Assembly (NCBI RefSeq): GCF_021646545.1
Contig: NZ_JAKIRP010000009.1
Location: 279,868 to 343,867, forward strand
Length of the DNA stretch: 64,000 nt
Direction of reading: 5' to 3'
Source: Chitinophaga filiformis
GTDB lineage: Bacteria > Bacteroidota > Bacteroidia > Chitinophagales > Chitinophagaceae
Made by a program: the position numbers and the translations under genes. Of the stretch, positions 1 to 8,196 are shown piece after piece. The notes under the pieces are model-generated. The model was not told the origin of the DNA. It made no database searches and saw only the letters and a list, made by a program, of their open reading frames with translations. How positions within the stretch are numbered: position 1 is the stretch's first letter; each line of letters opens with the position of its first letter.

Positions 1-228
1 TTTACGTCAGGACGGTTCCAGACAGTTGAGCACCTGGATAAATGGAACTTCTATGAACTGGGGATGATGTTCAACAAACTACTGAAAGACAGGGAGGAGA
101 AGTATTGCCTTTTAAGGCCGGATGATGATAACTTTATCTATGCCTATTGCGACAGGACACAGTTTGAGCTGTTTAAGAAATATGATTACGTGGAAATACA
201 CTATCTGAACATCTTTGATGATCAGTGA
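1..228 (+). CDS. C-terminal fragment of an unrecognised protein (cut by window edge)
   Basis: Frame 1 is open from the first base to a TGA at 226-228, giving 75 residues that end in IHYLNIFDDQ. The composition is normal for coding sequence, with many aromatic and charged residues and codon use like the neighbours. The 5' end lies outside the window, so family and function cannot be assigned. It converges on the minus-strand AraC gene, whose stop is only about 30 bp away. Confidence 0.6.
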   Translation, partial: FTSGRFQTVEHLDKWNFYELGMMFNKLLKDREEKYCLLRPDDDNFIYAYCDRTQFELFKKYDYVEIHYLNIFDDQ

Positions 229-259
229 TAATCCTGCCCGGAGATAGCAGAACTATTTG

Positions 260-1078
260 TCACTTCTTATCCAGCAGCGCATTCGGCGGATACCCAAAGC
301 GGCTCTTAAAAGCATAAGAGAAATGGGATAGATTTTCAAAACCTACTTCCACATAGACATCGATAGGTTTTCGTTGTTGCTCCGCTATCTGGTAATGGGC
401 GAGATCAAGCCGTTTTTCTGTCAGCCATTTCTGCGGAGTGGTATTGTAAGCCTTTTTAAAATCCCTTCTGAAGGTTGCCAGACTACGGCCGGTGAGATAA
501 CCAAATCTGTCCAGCGTCATGTTAAACATATAATGTCGTTCCATGAATTCCGTCAGGTTGATCTTACCCGGCTCTTCGAAGTTTGCCAGCAGCCCATCTA
601 CATCTTTATCAATGGATCTTAAAATACTGATCGCCTCCTCTATTTTGATTGCCGCTATATCTGCAGGGAGTTTATCGCCCAGGTCGAAATAGGGAATAAG
701 CGATGCAAGACAGCTTTCCAGCAGGGGATGTTTGGTAAAGCGATACACCTTTTGCAATGGTTGTACCCTCCCGGTATTAACAGCCTTGTGCCGGGAATAG
801 AAATCCGTTAGACGCTCCCTGGTGAGATGCATAGCCACGGCTTTATGCGGTAGTCCGTCCTTGGGATAATTGATAACAGTAGCCAGCTGATTGCGTGGGA
901 TCAGGAAGGTATCGCCTGCGTTGAATGTATGGGTAGCGTCAGCCTGAATGATTTTAGTTTCGCCCGAGATGAACCAGACCAGCATATGGTGTTCAAACAT
1001 GACTTCGACTCTAAAGGACTTGCCTTTAAACTCAGATAATTTAATGTCAGGGGTGATGTATTTTGTTTCAAATTCCAT
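260..1078 (-). CDS. AraC-family transcriptional regulator
   Basis: A DNA-binding activator or repressor of about 272 residues. The C-terminal third carries the two helix-turn-helix units of AraC proteins: the first around MTLDRFGYLTGRSLATFRRDF, the second around IDVYVEVGFENLSHFSYAFK, ending in the family signature FGYPPNAL. The N-terminal part looks like a cupin-type sensor (AGDTFLIPRNQLATV). The frame stays open upstream to 1156. I chose the internal ATG at 1078 because a Bacteroidota -7 box (TATTTTTG, minus strand 1106-1099) lies 20 bp before it and the extra residues are low-complexity. The gene is followed, on the same strand upstream, by a short-chain dehydrogenase whose promoter carries a 22-bp direct repeat, a likely AraC target. 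The ligand is unknown. Confidence 0.88.
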   Translation of the reverse strand: MEFETKYITPDIKLSEFKGKSFRVEVMFEHHMLVWFISGETKIIQADATHTFNAGDTFLIPRNQLATVINYPKDGLPHKAVAMHLTRERLTDFYSRHKAVNTGRVQPLQKVYRFTKHPLLESCLASLIPYFDLGDKLPADIAAIKIEEAISILRSIDKDVDGLLANFEEPGKINLTEFMERHYMFNMTLDRFGYLTGRSLATFRRDFKKAYNTTPQKWLTEKRLDLAHYQIAEQQRKPIDVYVEVGFENLSHFSYAFKSRFGYPPNALLDKK

Positions 1079-1098
1079 TGCCGTAAATGATAAATCTA

Positions 1099-1106
1099 CA
1101 AAAATA
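1099..1106 (-). promoter_or_regulatory. -7 promoter box of the AraC gene
   Basis: TATTTTTG on the minus strand matches the Bacteroidota TAnnTTTG box and lies 20 bp upstream of the ATG at 1078. No clear -33 TTTG was found. Confidence 0.45.
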
Positions 1107-1137
1107 AAACGGGTCGGATGGATTGCCGGGGTGTTTT

Positions 1138-1402
1138 GGTTTCCCGGGGACGTCATGTTTTCCCGGGTTGCACCATTTTTCCCGGGGCGCCACCATTTTT
1201 CGTTGCGGGTTTAAACATTTTCCCCGGGGGTGCACCATTTTCGCCCCGGGGTTGAAACCCCGCGCTACAAACACGGGACTCCTAGCGGAGTCCTATTGTG
1301 TTTTGTTGATGGTCATTTGTTCTGAATGTATGTTTCAGGGGCTCACCATTTTTCCCCGGGGGGAAACCCTGCGCATAAACACAGGATCTAGCGGAGTTCA
1401 CC
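1138..1402. repeat. Degenerate CCCGGGG/CACCATTTTT repeat cluster
   Basis: Several copies of CACCATTTTTCCCGGGG-like blocks occur between 1138 and 1360. Two longer, related units follow (about 1231-1293 and 1342-1400). Each runs from CACCATTTT through CCCCGGGG, AAACCC(C/T)GCGC, a CAAACAC-like stretch and CTAGCGGAGT. The first contains a perfect hairpin, GGACTCC-TAGC-GGAGTCC (1276-1293). Open frames through it translate to low-complexity peptides and I do not believe they are genes. It separates the AraC gene from the dehydrogenase and resembles a dispersed intergenic repeat family. Confidence 0.6.
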
Positions 1403-1407
1403 TTATC

Positions 1408-2424
1408 TCAACTTGCAGGAAATGAAATCCCTGTCATCTCTTCACTCAGCGTCCATAATCTCTGTGCATTGGCGGCATCAACAGCGTATGGTTTTACACC
1501 CCGAAGCGATGAAGGATCATCATAATTATGTACAATATTCCCTTCATCCAGTTGTGCCACATCCGCATCTTCACAATACACGCCACCTATGCCGTTTAGC
1601 TGGGGGCTGACAGCACACCAGACGGAGGTAGCGGCACCCTGGGCCACAGTTTTTAACCTGGCGGCCACTTCTGGATAGATGTCTCCGTTTTCATCGTGCG
1701 TGCCCATTTGCTGGAATAAGGCCATCGGTGCAACACGTCCGAGGTCTGTGCCCAACACTGATCCCGGATGCAGCGAATAAGCTCTTATACCGGCGCTTTT
1801 ACCGCGGCGGTCCAGTTCCACGGCAAACAGGTTATTGGCTGTTTTAGACTGCCCATAGCCTTGTAATGTTTCATACTCCCTGTTAATGAAATTAGGGTCC
1901 TCAAAGTTGAAGGGGGCCATCTGGTGCCCGAAGGACGATACGTTCACCACGCGTGCGCCGTTTGCTTTCTTTAAGGCTGGCCAGAGCTTGGCCGTTAGCT
2001 GGAAATGCCCCAGGTGATTGGTTGCCAGCTGCGATTCATACCCGCGTTTATCACGTTGCAATGGTACCCACATGATGCCCGCATTATTGATGAGGATATC
2101 AAGCTTTTCATGAGTAGCAAGGAATTTTTCTGCAAAGGTATTTATAGATGCCGGGTCCATAAGATCCATCGCTGCTACTGTTACATTGCTTACACCTTTT
2201 AAATTGTTATTGGCCTTCTCCACATCGCGTGCAGGGATAACCACACTGGCACCGGCAGCAACCAGCGTCTTTACTGTTTCCAGTCCTATACCTGCGTAGC
2301 CACCGGTAACGATCACCTTTTTACCAGTAAGGTCAATTCCTTTTATAACATCATGAGTCGTTGATGCAGCGTTGAATCCCGAGTGAAGCGCTTGTTGTAA
2401 TGCTCCGTTGTAGTTGTCTTTCAT
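1408..2424 (-). CDS. Short-chain dehydrogenase/reductase (SDR)
   Basis: An NAD(P)-dependent oxidoreductase of about 338 residues. The Rossmann cofactor motif TGGYAGIGLE is near residues 40-50, NNAG follows, then the catalytic serine region (NVSSFGHQ) and the YxxxK pair as YGQSK. This is the classical SDR order. The C-terminus is longer than in minimal 250-residue SDRs and resembles the retinol-dehydrogenase/WW-domain-oxidoreductase-like group. An ATG at 2457 is also in frame, but a TAnnTTTG box (TAGTTTTG, minus 2450-2443) overlaps it, so I place the start at 2424. The promoter carries a 22-bp direct repeat, and an AraC gene lies downstream. The substrate is unknown. Confidence 0.88.
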   Translation of the reverse strand: MKDNYNGALQQALHSGFNAASTTHDVIKGIDLTGKKVIVTGGYAGIGLETVKTLVAAGASVVIPARDVEKANNNLKGVSNVTVAAMDLMDPASINTFAEKFLATHEKLDILINNAGIMWVPLQRDKRGYESQLATNHLGHFQLTAKLWPALKKANGARVVNVSSFGHQMAPFNFEDPNFINREYETLQGYGQSKTANNLFAVELDRRGKSAGIRAYSLHPGSVLGTDLGRVAPMALFQQMGTHDENGDIYPEVAARLKTVAQGAATSVWCAVSPQLNGIGGVYCEDADVAQLDEGNIVHNYDDPSSLRGVKPYAVDAANAQRLWTLSEEMTGISFPAS

Positions 2425-2442
2425 TTTAGAATTTTTGTAAGA

Positions 2443-2511
2443 CAAAACTAAAGACAACTATAGGAATCTACTTTGTTTAAAACGTCAAACTACTTTGTTT
2501 AACGCGTCAAT
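2443..2511 (-). promoter_or_regulatory. SDR promoter with 22-bp tandem operator repeats
   Basis: Two adjacent 22-bp direct repeats at 2468-2489 and 2490-2511 share CTACTTTGTTTAA and CGTCAA. They lie 17 bp upstream of a TAGTTTTG -7 box (2450-2443, minus strand), about where a -33 region would be. A two-turn direct repeat next to the -33 region is the usual arrangement for an AraC-type activator site. That the AraC protein at 260-1078 binds here is inference. Confidence 0.55.
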
Positions 2512-2563
2512 TTATGGGGAAGAAAATACAGATGAGATGGACGATGCTGGTCAACAATAACAA

Positions 2564-2596
2564 AGCCGGCAAGCAGAAAATACCCGCTTACCGGCT
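2564..2596 (-). terminator. Hairpin terminator after the decarboxylase-like gene
   Basis: AGCCGG(C)AAGC and GCTTACCGGCT pair around an 11-nt loop just downstream of the minus-strand gene ending at 2612. On the minus strand it is followed by a short T-rich stretch. Confidence 0.55.
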
Positions 2597-2611
2597 ATTA
2601 TAAAAAGGACA

Positions 2612-3928
2612 TTATGCCTGGTTGCAGATGATCACGGATGCCTGTCCATACCTAAAGTGGAAGGGGGCGGGTGGATGATAACTGGCTGGTTCCTCGGCAT
2701 TCGCAACATGTGTGACGAATTTAAGTGCGCTGAGAGGTTGTTCGAACAGCATAATAATATCAGAGCCTCCGAAGGCAAAATAGCCGAATTCCTGTCCCTT
2801 CTGTACCGGCCTTCCTTCCAGGTCATCACTGTACATATTCACAGATGATACCTGCGCCATGCCGATCGGCGCGACAACTACTTTCCCAACCCTGTCGTCA
2901 CCGGTTTCGAGCACCAGTATCCCTCTCGCCTGGGAGAATTCATAACCATCTTCTGCACCATCAGGCGCATCAAATTGTCCGCCGGAGATATTTACGTTTA
3001 AATAAACTTTACCCGGTACAGCACCCAGGTACAGCACTTTCCCGTTTACAGGAGCATGGTAGCGGTGATAATCGAACGGGCTCAGGAAGTAATGGACAAA
3101 TGTACCATTATAGAAGTTGCTGGCATACTGGCTCGCATCTGGTCCCAGCAGGTCGCTGATATTACCAATGCTGTGCGTCTTCTTTAAGGTGACATTGGTT
3201 CTGTTGCCGTCCACGTCCAGTACATTCCCGTTGCCGTCAATCTTATAATGTGCTTTGAAGGTGCAATCAGCAGGAGAGGAGATGATCGTATTGTCAAAAG
3301 GATTTGCCACAGGGCGCATGGGGGAGCCGTCCGGCTGCAGGGAGTTTAGCTGTCTGTAAAAGAAAGTATTGAATGAGGTCCAGTTTGGCTCGTCATCAGA
3401 ATAGTCCTGCAGGTTATACTCCGGATCGTTTTTAAAGGATGCCAGGGTTTCAGGTGTCAGCGATTCCGGTGTATTCAGGAAACTGCCCCAGGCGTTAGCA
3501 TACTCAACCAGCCAGTCGGCAAATGAGAAATCATTAATAGCGCTCCTGTAATCCTGTAGGGTCTTGCCGTCAAGTGGTTGGTCCACCAGCCAGTAAAAGT
3601 GACAGAGGCGGTCATAGATCTCCTGACTATAGCCATTTTGTGAACTGGTGTTCTGCCATGGATCGTATTTAGGGTTTGTGTTTTCGCTGGGAATGACTTC
3701 TGCGAAATTCGTCAGGTAAACAAGATAATCTGCCGGCATAACCGGCCAGCCATAAGAAGAATACAGATCATTCAACGCTGCGTAAAGTTCAGGGTCCAGG
3801 CTGGTCTTTGCCCTGGCATTGGCTGCTACCAGTGAAGCCGTTAGTGCGTCGGCAAAAAAAGGGTCCTGGTCAATCTGTTTCGCGAGGTTCTGGATGACAT
3901 CTGTGGAACTTGAGGTAAGTGTAATCAT
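2612..3928 (-). CDS. Phosphatidylserine-decarboxylase-family protein, PsiD-like
   Basis: A 438-residue pyruvoyl-type decarboxylase homologue. The C-terminal half holds the PSD domain: FNTFFYRQL, SSPADCTF, FVHYFLSPFDYHRYHAPVNG with the catalytic histidine region, and GYFAFGGSDIIMLFE near the end, where the serine of GGS is the expected self-cleavage and pyruvoyl site. The N-terminal 170 residues (GWPVMPADYLVYL...FYWLVDQPL) resemble the extra domain of longer family members that include the L-tryptophan decarboxylase PsiD. There is no membrane segment, unlike housekeeping Psd. A frame extension to 4015 exists, but a -7 box (TAATTTTG, minus 3995-3988) lies inside it, so the start at 3928 is preferred. 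It stands alone. The substrate (a phospholipid or an aromatic amino acid) cannot be decided from sequence. Confidence 0.8.
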   Translation of the reverse strand: MITLTSSSTDVIQNLAKQIDQDPFFADALTASLVAANARAKTSLDPELYAALNDLYSSYGWPVMPADYLVYLTNFAEVIPSENTNPKYDPWQNTSSQNGYSQEIYDRLCHFYWLVDQPLDGKTLQDYRSAINDFSFADWLVEYANAWGSFLNTPESLTPETLASFKNDPEYNLQDYSDDEPNWTSFNTFFYRQLNSLQPDGSPMRPVANPFDNTIISSPADCTFKAHYKIDGNGNVLDVDGNRTNVTLKKTHSIGNISDLLGPDASQYASNFYNGTFVHYFLSPFDYHRYHAPVNGKVLYLGAVPGKVYLNVNISGGQFDAPDGAEDGYEFSQARGILVLETGDDRVGKVVVAPIGMAQVSSVNMYSDDLEGRPVQKGQEFGYFAFGGSDIIMLFEQPLSALKFVTHVANAEEPASYHPPAPFHFRYGQASVIICNQA

Positions 3929-4472
3929 GGTTTGAGGTTTTAGGATTATGGTAGATGTAAACGAAACGAATAGATATGGTAAGGCGACAAAATTAGCTAT
4001 TTCCTGATCCAACATAAATACTATTTTTTAGAGCGGAACCTGAACAAAATACGCGGAAGATTGTATATCGCCCTGTTGGTACTATAAGTCTGGTGATGAT
4101 CTATGATTATATAGTGTCTTAGTGACACCATGGGATAAAATACTAGTTGAAAAAGTTAAAATACGGAGCTCCTTGTATTGAGGACTATACTATTTTTACA
4201 ACGTGCAATAGTATAGTGTACTGAGCATCAAAACCCATATTATTAAAACTCAAAAGAACCATTCACGGTATAGGAAAATGATACGAACCCAGCTATGGCG
4301 CTCTATTCTGCTGTAGTTTAATTTTCATTCTGACGACTAATGCGAGAACCTATGAAGCTGTGACTTGAAATGCCCGCTTGTGGGATTGCTGTGGCTTTGA
4401 AAAACCCGTTGATGGTGAAGTGAACAACTATCCAGGCTATCCTTTTTTTATCACCATTTAAAAGAGCACACG
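3929..4472. other. Gene-free divergent intergenic region with an inverted repeat
   Basis: The region between two divergent genes holds no convincing ORF. It contains a -7 box for the minus-strand decarboxylase (3988-3995) and a perfect 10-bp inverted repeat, ACTATACTAT (4184-4193) with ATAGTATAGT (4208-4217), separated by 14 nt. The repeat could be an operator or a hairpin in a long leader of the gene starting at 4473. Confidence 0.5.
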
Positions 4473-6794
4473 ATGCTAAAATTTACATGGACATCGCTCA
4501 TGTTGTTATTTGGCAGCTTTGTTGCGCACGCACAAACGAATATTGCGCCACAGGCCACTTCAACAACGTCCTATGTTTCTTCATGGGAAACAATTACGGC
4601 GTTAAATGACAATTACACGCCGGCCAATTCAAACGACAAAAGTCATGGCGCCTATGGGAACTGGAACAATCCTAACTCCATCCAGTGGGTACAATATGAC
4701 TGGTCGCAGACGTATGCCATTACCTCTGCACAGGTATACTGGTTTGATGATGCCGGTGGTGTACTGACGCCCACTACAGCGTATCTTGAATACTGGAACG
4801 GCGCTGCATGGACACAGCTGGCAAATGTTCCTTTACAGAAAGATGCATTCAACACGGTATCATTTGCATCCGTGAATGTAACCAGGCTGCGGCTGTCAAT
4901 GCGTAACACTTCGCAGTCAACAGGTATCCTTGAATGGCGGGTGTATGGTACTCAGGTGACAACACCTCCGCCTACCGGCGACAGCAGCAATTATACCTGG
5001 CCGGCATATTCGCCTACCATTAGTTATGACTTCAGGAGTGAATATCCTAATCTGGCTGAACCGGCACAAGTGCTGAATGATTGTCCGCAGGTAGTTGGTA
5101 CCCAGTCTTCCGGCTGGTGGACATTCCGCTGGGGACCAAAGAAACGCGCAAGAATTACTTCCGCTGCTATCACACCAATGCTGGCCCGCTTAAACAGCGA
5201 GTTCAGATACTTCCGCGATACAATGGGCTGGCCTGCTGATGTGAGAGCCAGAAACGGTTATAAGAGCGCAGTATACCTGTATGGTTCCGGGCTTTGCACA
5301 GACAATGCAGATAGCACAGAGGCCGGCGGATGGCAGAGCGCTATTTATTACAACGGCAGGAGCTGGCCGATGATCCTGGCTTCTTATTATCCGGTATATG
5401 CTTTTGACCCTGCATACACTGGCAGCGACGGAGAATATCAGCGAAGTGCCATGGTGCATGAGGGTATCCACGCAACGCTGGCAGATTTACCCGGCGTAAA
5501 GAATTCAGCATGGTTCCATGAAGGCGGTAACGTGTGGTTCCAGCAAACAGCTGATGCCCGCAGGTCCAATAACTACAGCTCTATGGGCTTCCTGAACGGT
5601 ACTGATTTCATTGCACCGTTCATGCCTATAGAATGTTATTCAGGCTGGCTGCAGGATGGCAGCTTCGGCGGACCATCAGCAGAAGGCGTGAATATGTACA
5701 GCGGCGGTCAACAGCTTTGTACATGGCGTAGATTCCTGGGTGGTCATCAATACAGTTCATCCTTCCCGACATTCCTCGGTAATACCCTGGGCGACAATGC
5801 CGTTCCATGGATCTGGAGATATGCCTCTTCAAGGGTACTGGAAGGAATCGCAAGTGGAATCGGCGCTGCTCAGATGCGCAGACTGATCACAGAATACAGG
5901 GCTAAACAGGCGATGGTTGATTTTGGTAAATGGAAGAGAGCTGTTGTTGCGCTGCTCAATGATAACTTCGGTAGTTCTATCGGTGCCGAGTGGCAGCCTT
6001 CCTGGTTAAATCCTGCTCCGTGGATCGCAACACCGTATGCGAAAACAACCAGTACCAACGGGGTGTTGAGACCTGACACCACTACACTGCCAGGTTGGTC
6101 GGGCGCTAACCAGATCCCTTTAACAGTAACCGGCAATACCGTTACTGTAAACTTTCAGCCTATCGGCGCAAACATGACCTGTCAGCTGGCTTACTGGACT
6201 GCCAATGGGACACCTGTATACAGCCAGTATGTTTCCAGCGGTAACGTTACACTGAAATTGCCTGCTGCTCCGGCTAACAATGTGGTGATCGCTATCATAA
6301 CAAACACAGATTATATCTATTCAGGAGAAGCCACCAGAAAGGCGAAGTATGACTACCGTCTGCAGCTTGTTACCGGTGTTACCGGCGCTGCAAGCGTGAA
6401 CACGAAATGGTATGCTGCTGCCCTGCTTTCCGGTGCAAGAACCGGCGAAGCCGTTGCAGAGGCTAGATCAGGTATAGATTGGTCTTTGTATTGTAACCAG
6501 CCATTCCATGGCCAGGCAAGACCTGAAGAATACAAAGTAGCTTTCGCGCATCCGGCGTTCCAGGTATATCCTAACCCCGCTGTGGGCAGCAATGGTGTGC
6601 AGATCCGTTTCTCCAATGCGAAGGCAGAAAGAAGCATTATCACTGTCTATAGCCTGACTGGTGAACTGATACTGCAGAGAATGACTACAGGAACTAATTA
6701 TACAATAGAACCTAAGGCATTGAAACCAGGCGTATACCTGGTGAAAATCGCGAATACAGCGCTCAACTCCACACAAAAGCTCGTGGTGCTTTAA
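4473..6794 (+). CDS. Secreted putative metallopeptidase with discoidin-like domain and T9SS tail
   Basis: A 773-residue exported protein. The first 20 residues form a signal peptide ending at AHA-Q. Residues 25-160 resemble an F5/8C (discoidin) carbohydrate-binding fold (VQYDWSQTYAITSAQVYWFD, EWRVYG). The central domain contains AMVHEGIHATLADL, a match to the HExxH zinc motif, and then WFHEGGN, whose glutamate could be the third ligand. The last 75 residues (VYPNPA ... LKPGVYLVKI) are a type A T9SS sorting domain, so surface or extracellular delivery is expected. A terminator follows at 6818. Peptidase activity is inferred from the HExxH context only; no close named family was recognised. Confidence 0.72.
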   Translation: MLKFTWTSLMLLFGSFVAHAQTNIAPQATSTTSYVSSWETITALNDNYTPANSNDKSHGAYGNWNNPNSIQWVQYDWSQTYAITSAQVYWFDDAGGVLTPTTAYLEYWNGAAWTQLANVPLQKDAFNTVSFASVNVTRLRLSMRNTSQSTGILEWRVYGTQVTTPPPTGDSSNYTWPAYSPTISYDFRSEYPNLAEPAQVLNDCPQVVGTQSSGWWTFRWGPKKRARITSAAITPMLARLNSEFRYFRDTMGWPADVRARNGYKSAVYLYGSGLCTDNADSTEAGGWQSAIYYNGRSWPMILASYYPVYAFDPAYTGSDGEYQRSAMVHEGIHATLADLPGVKNSAWFHEGGNVWFQQTADARRSNNYSSMGFLNGTDFIAPFMPIECYSGWLQDGSFGGPSAEGVNMYSGGQQLCTWRRFLGGHQYSSSFPTFLGNTLGDNAVPWIWRYASSRVLEGIASGIGAAQMRRLITEYRAKQAMVDFGKWKRAVVALLNDNFGSSIGAEWQPSWLNPAPWIATPYAKTTSTNGVLRPDTTTLPGWSGANQIPLTVTGNTVTVNFQPIGANMTCQLAYWTANGTPVYSQYVSSGNVTLKLPAAPANNVVIAIITNTDYIYSGEATRKAKYDYRLQLVTGVTGAASVNTKWYAAALLSGARTGEAVAEARSGIDWSLYCNQPFHGQARPEEYKVAFAHPAFQVYPNPAVGSNGVQIRFSNAKAERSIITVYSLTGELILQRMTTGTNYTIEPKALKPGVYLVKIANTALNSTQKLVVL

Positions 6795-6817
6795 GTGAAT
6801 TGATCTGTAACAATGAT

Positions 6818-6845
6818 AAGGGCCGCCTTTGCGCGGCCTTTGTCT
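6818..6845 (+). terminator. Rho-independent terminator
   Basis: GGCCGC (6821-6826) pairs with GCGGCC (6833-6838), flanked by AAG/TTT, and a T-rich run follows. It lies 24 bp after the stop of the T9SS protein. Confidence 0.7.
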
Positions 6846-7072
6846 TTTGTATACATCGGGAGCTCACGCACTTTGGAGGGCCGGGCGGATGAGAAGGTCA
6901 GCATATTCCTGTTATAGGGTAAAACCGGTTTTTAAGCCCGGATTTCGAATGGGTACTTAATCCGGGTATATGATGTCAATTAGAAGCAACGCGGCTAAAA
7001 ATTGCGTTATTTGCAACAATAAAAGGGTTTTTAGCGGAACCTGGAAGAAACATAAAACTTAAACCATACGAC

Positions 7073-7639
7073 ATGAGAAAAGTAATTGTAAATCTTGCGG
7101 TAACACTGGACGGCTTTATTGAAGGTCCCAACGGAGAAATAGACTGGTGTATCACTGACGATGGACCAGGGTCGGAAGAGGGCATTATGTCCCATTTTGA
7201 CGCGTTTCTGGCGCAGATCGACACTATCTTCTACGGACGGGTGAGTTATGACCTCTGGGGCCAATATCAGCCTGCAGCCGATGCCCCATTACCGGAAAAG
7301 AAACTCTGGGAGAATGTACATAGTAAAAGCAAGTATGTTTTTTCAGCAGAATCGAAAGAAAGTAGCGACGCAGTGTATGTCACATCCGATATCGCCCGCA
7401 GGGTAAATGAAATGAAGGCCCAGCCGGGAAAGGACATCTGGCTCTATGGCGGCGCTAAACTAATCACCACGTTTGTGAACCTGGGGCTTGTCGACAATTA
7501 CCTGCTGGCGGTGCATCCCGTGATACTGGGAGGAGGGAAACCGTTGTTTTCAGACCTGAAAGACCGGACCAACCTGAAACTTAACCGGGCTGTTCCGTCA
7601 ACATCCGGCGTGCTGCTGCTGGATTATGAAAAATCTTAA
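7073..7639 (+). CDS. Dihydrofolate reductase-fold (RibD C-terminal-like) reductase
   Basis: A 188-residue cytoplasmic protein of the DHFR/RibD-C superfamily as found in many bacteria (YyaP/YwjB type). It begins MRKVIVNLAVTLDGFIEGPNGEIDW, contains DTIFYGRVSYDLW, then the NADPH-binding segment IWLYGGAKLITTFVNLGLVD and the family end VILGGGKPLF. The length is typical. Such proteins are usually of unknown substrate and are not the housekeeping folate enzyme. It is monocistronic, followed by a gene-free region with a large palindrome. Confidence 0.85.
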   Translation: MRKVIVNLAVTLDGFIEGPNGEIDWCITDDGPGSEEGIMSHFDAFLAQIDTIFYGRVSYDLWGQYQPAADAPLPEKKLWENVHSKSKYVFSAESKESSDAVYVTSDIARRVNEMKAQPGKDIWLYGGAKLITTFVNLGLVDNYLLAVHPVILGGGKPLFSDLKDRTNLKLNRAVPSTSGVLLLDYEKS

Positions 7640-7689
7640 AGTGAACGGTGCTCGAAAGAGCGTTTGACCTGGGAGCATGTGACCAGGAT

Positions 7690-7780
7690 GTAACTAGCAT
7701 ATGACCAGGATTAACTTCCGATTATCTTCCGATTCAATCGGAGGATAATCGGAAGTTAATCCTGGTCATATGCTGGTTAC
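7690..7780. repeat. 91-nt near-perfect palindrome
   Basis: Two 45-nt arms centred on C7735 are complementary with only about two exceptions; the inner end is CCGATT-C-AATCGG. The arms contain nested direct repeats (TGACCAGGAT twice, CTTCCGATT twice). There is no T-run, so it is not a standard terminator. It could form a long DNA cruciform or RNA hairpin, or be a small palindromic repeat element. Confidence 0.8.
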
Positions 7781-7989
7781 ATGCAACTCACATCCAGTCA
7801 AAATGCTGTTGCTGACTTTAGCATCACATACAGAAAAAGGGGCTTATAACCGAATCAGGTGTCTTTATGACAGGATTAAGGGCCTTTCGTATACATTGTT
7901 TAAACCGCATAGGAGTCTTTCCTGATATCGCGCTACGGGCGTTGGGGAGTGCCACCCGAAAAAAAGCGCTTTCCTGCAGTGGAGGAAAA

Positions 7990-8052
7990 TGCAGTTAAGG
8001 GACAGCATTCTGCAGTTCGAGGACAGGATTTTGCAGTTAAAGGACAAAGTCC
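7990..8052. repeat. Three tandem 21-bp repeats encoding a heptad
   Basis: Units at 7990-8010, 8011-8031 and 8032-8052 each begin TGCAGTT and contain GGACA. Read on the plus strand they give ILQFEDR and ILQLKDK, the heptad spacing of a coiled coil. Because 21 is a multiple of 3, all units stay in frame. Confidence 0.75.
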
Positions 8053-8196
8053 AAAACTGCATGCTGATCTTCCATAACATTGCATGAAAGACTACGGGAA
8101 AGTGTCATCCGGAGGACAACACTTTCCCGCAGTGAAAGGAAAGCTCCTTGACATATTGGATTAAAAGATTACTAAAATAAGGGATGTTGGTGGGCG

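Larger units (their letters stand above)
7640..8196. other. Gene-free region with repeats
   Basis: No convincing gene was found. It holds a 91-nt near-perfect palindrome (7690-7780) and a 21-bp tandem repeat (7990-8052), listed separately. A 33-codon frame from ATG 7989 reads through the tandem repeat as a leucine-heptad peptide and is more likely a repeat by-product than a gene. Confidence 0.5.

Noticed and set aside
1068..1425. Frames in the CCCGGG repeat region
   Set aside because: Repetitive peptides (PGFKH/NPGGK-like) generated by the repeat; not conserved-looking proteins.
7989..8052. CRISPR array
   Set aside because: Repeats are 21 bp, directly adjacent, without spacers, and no cas genes are present. 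No other CRISPR-like arrays were seen in the window.
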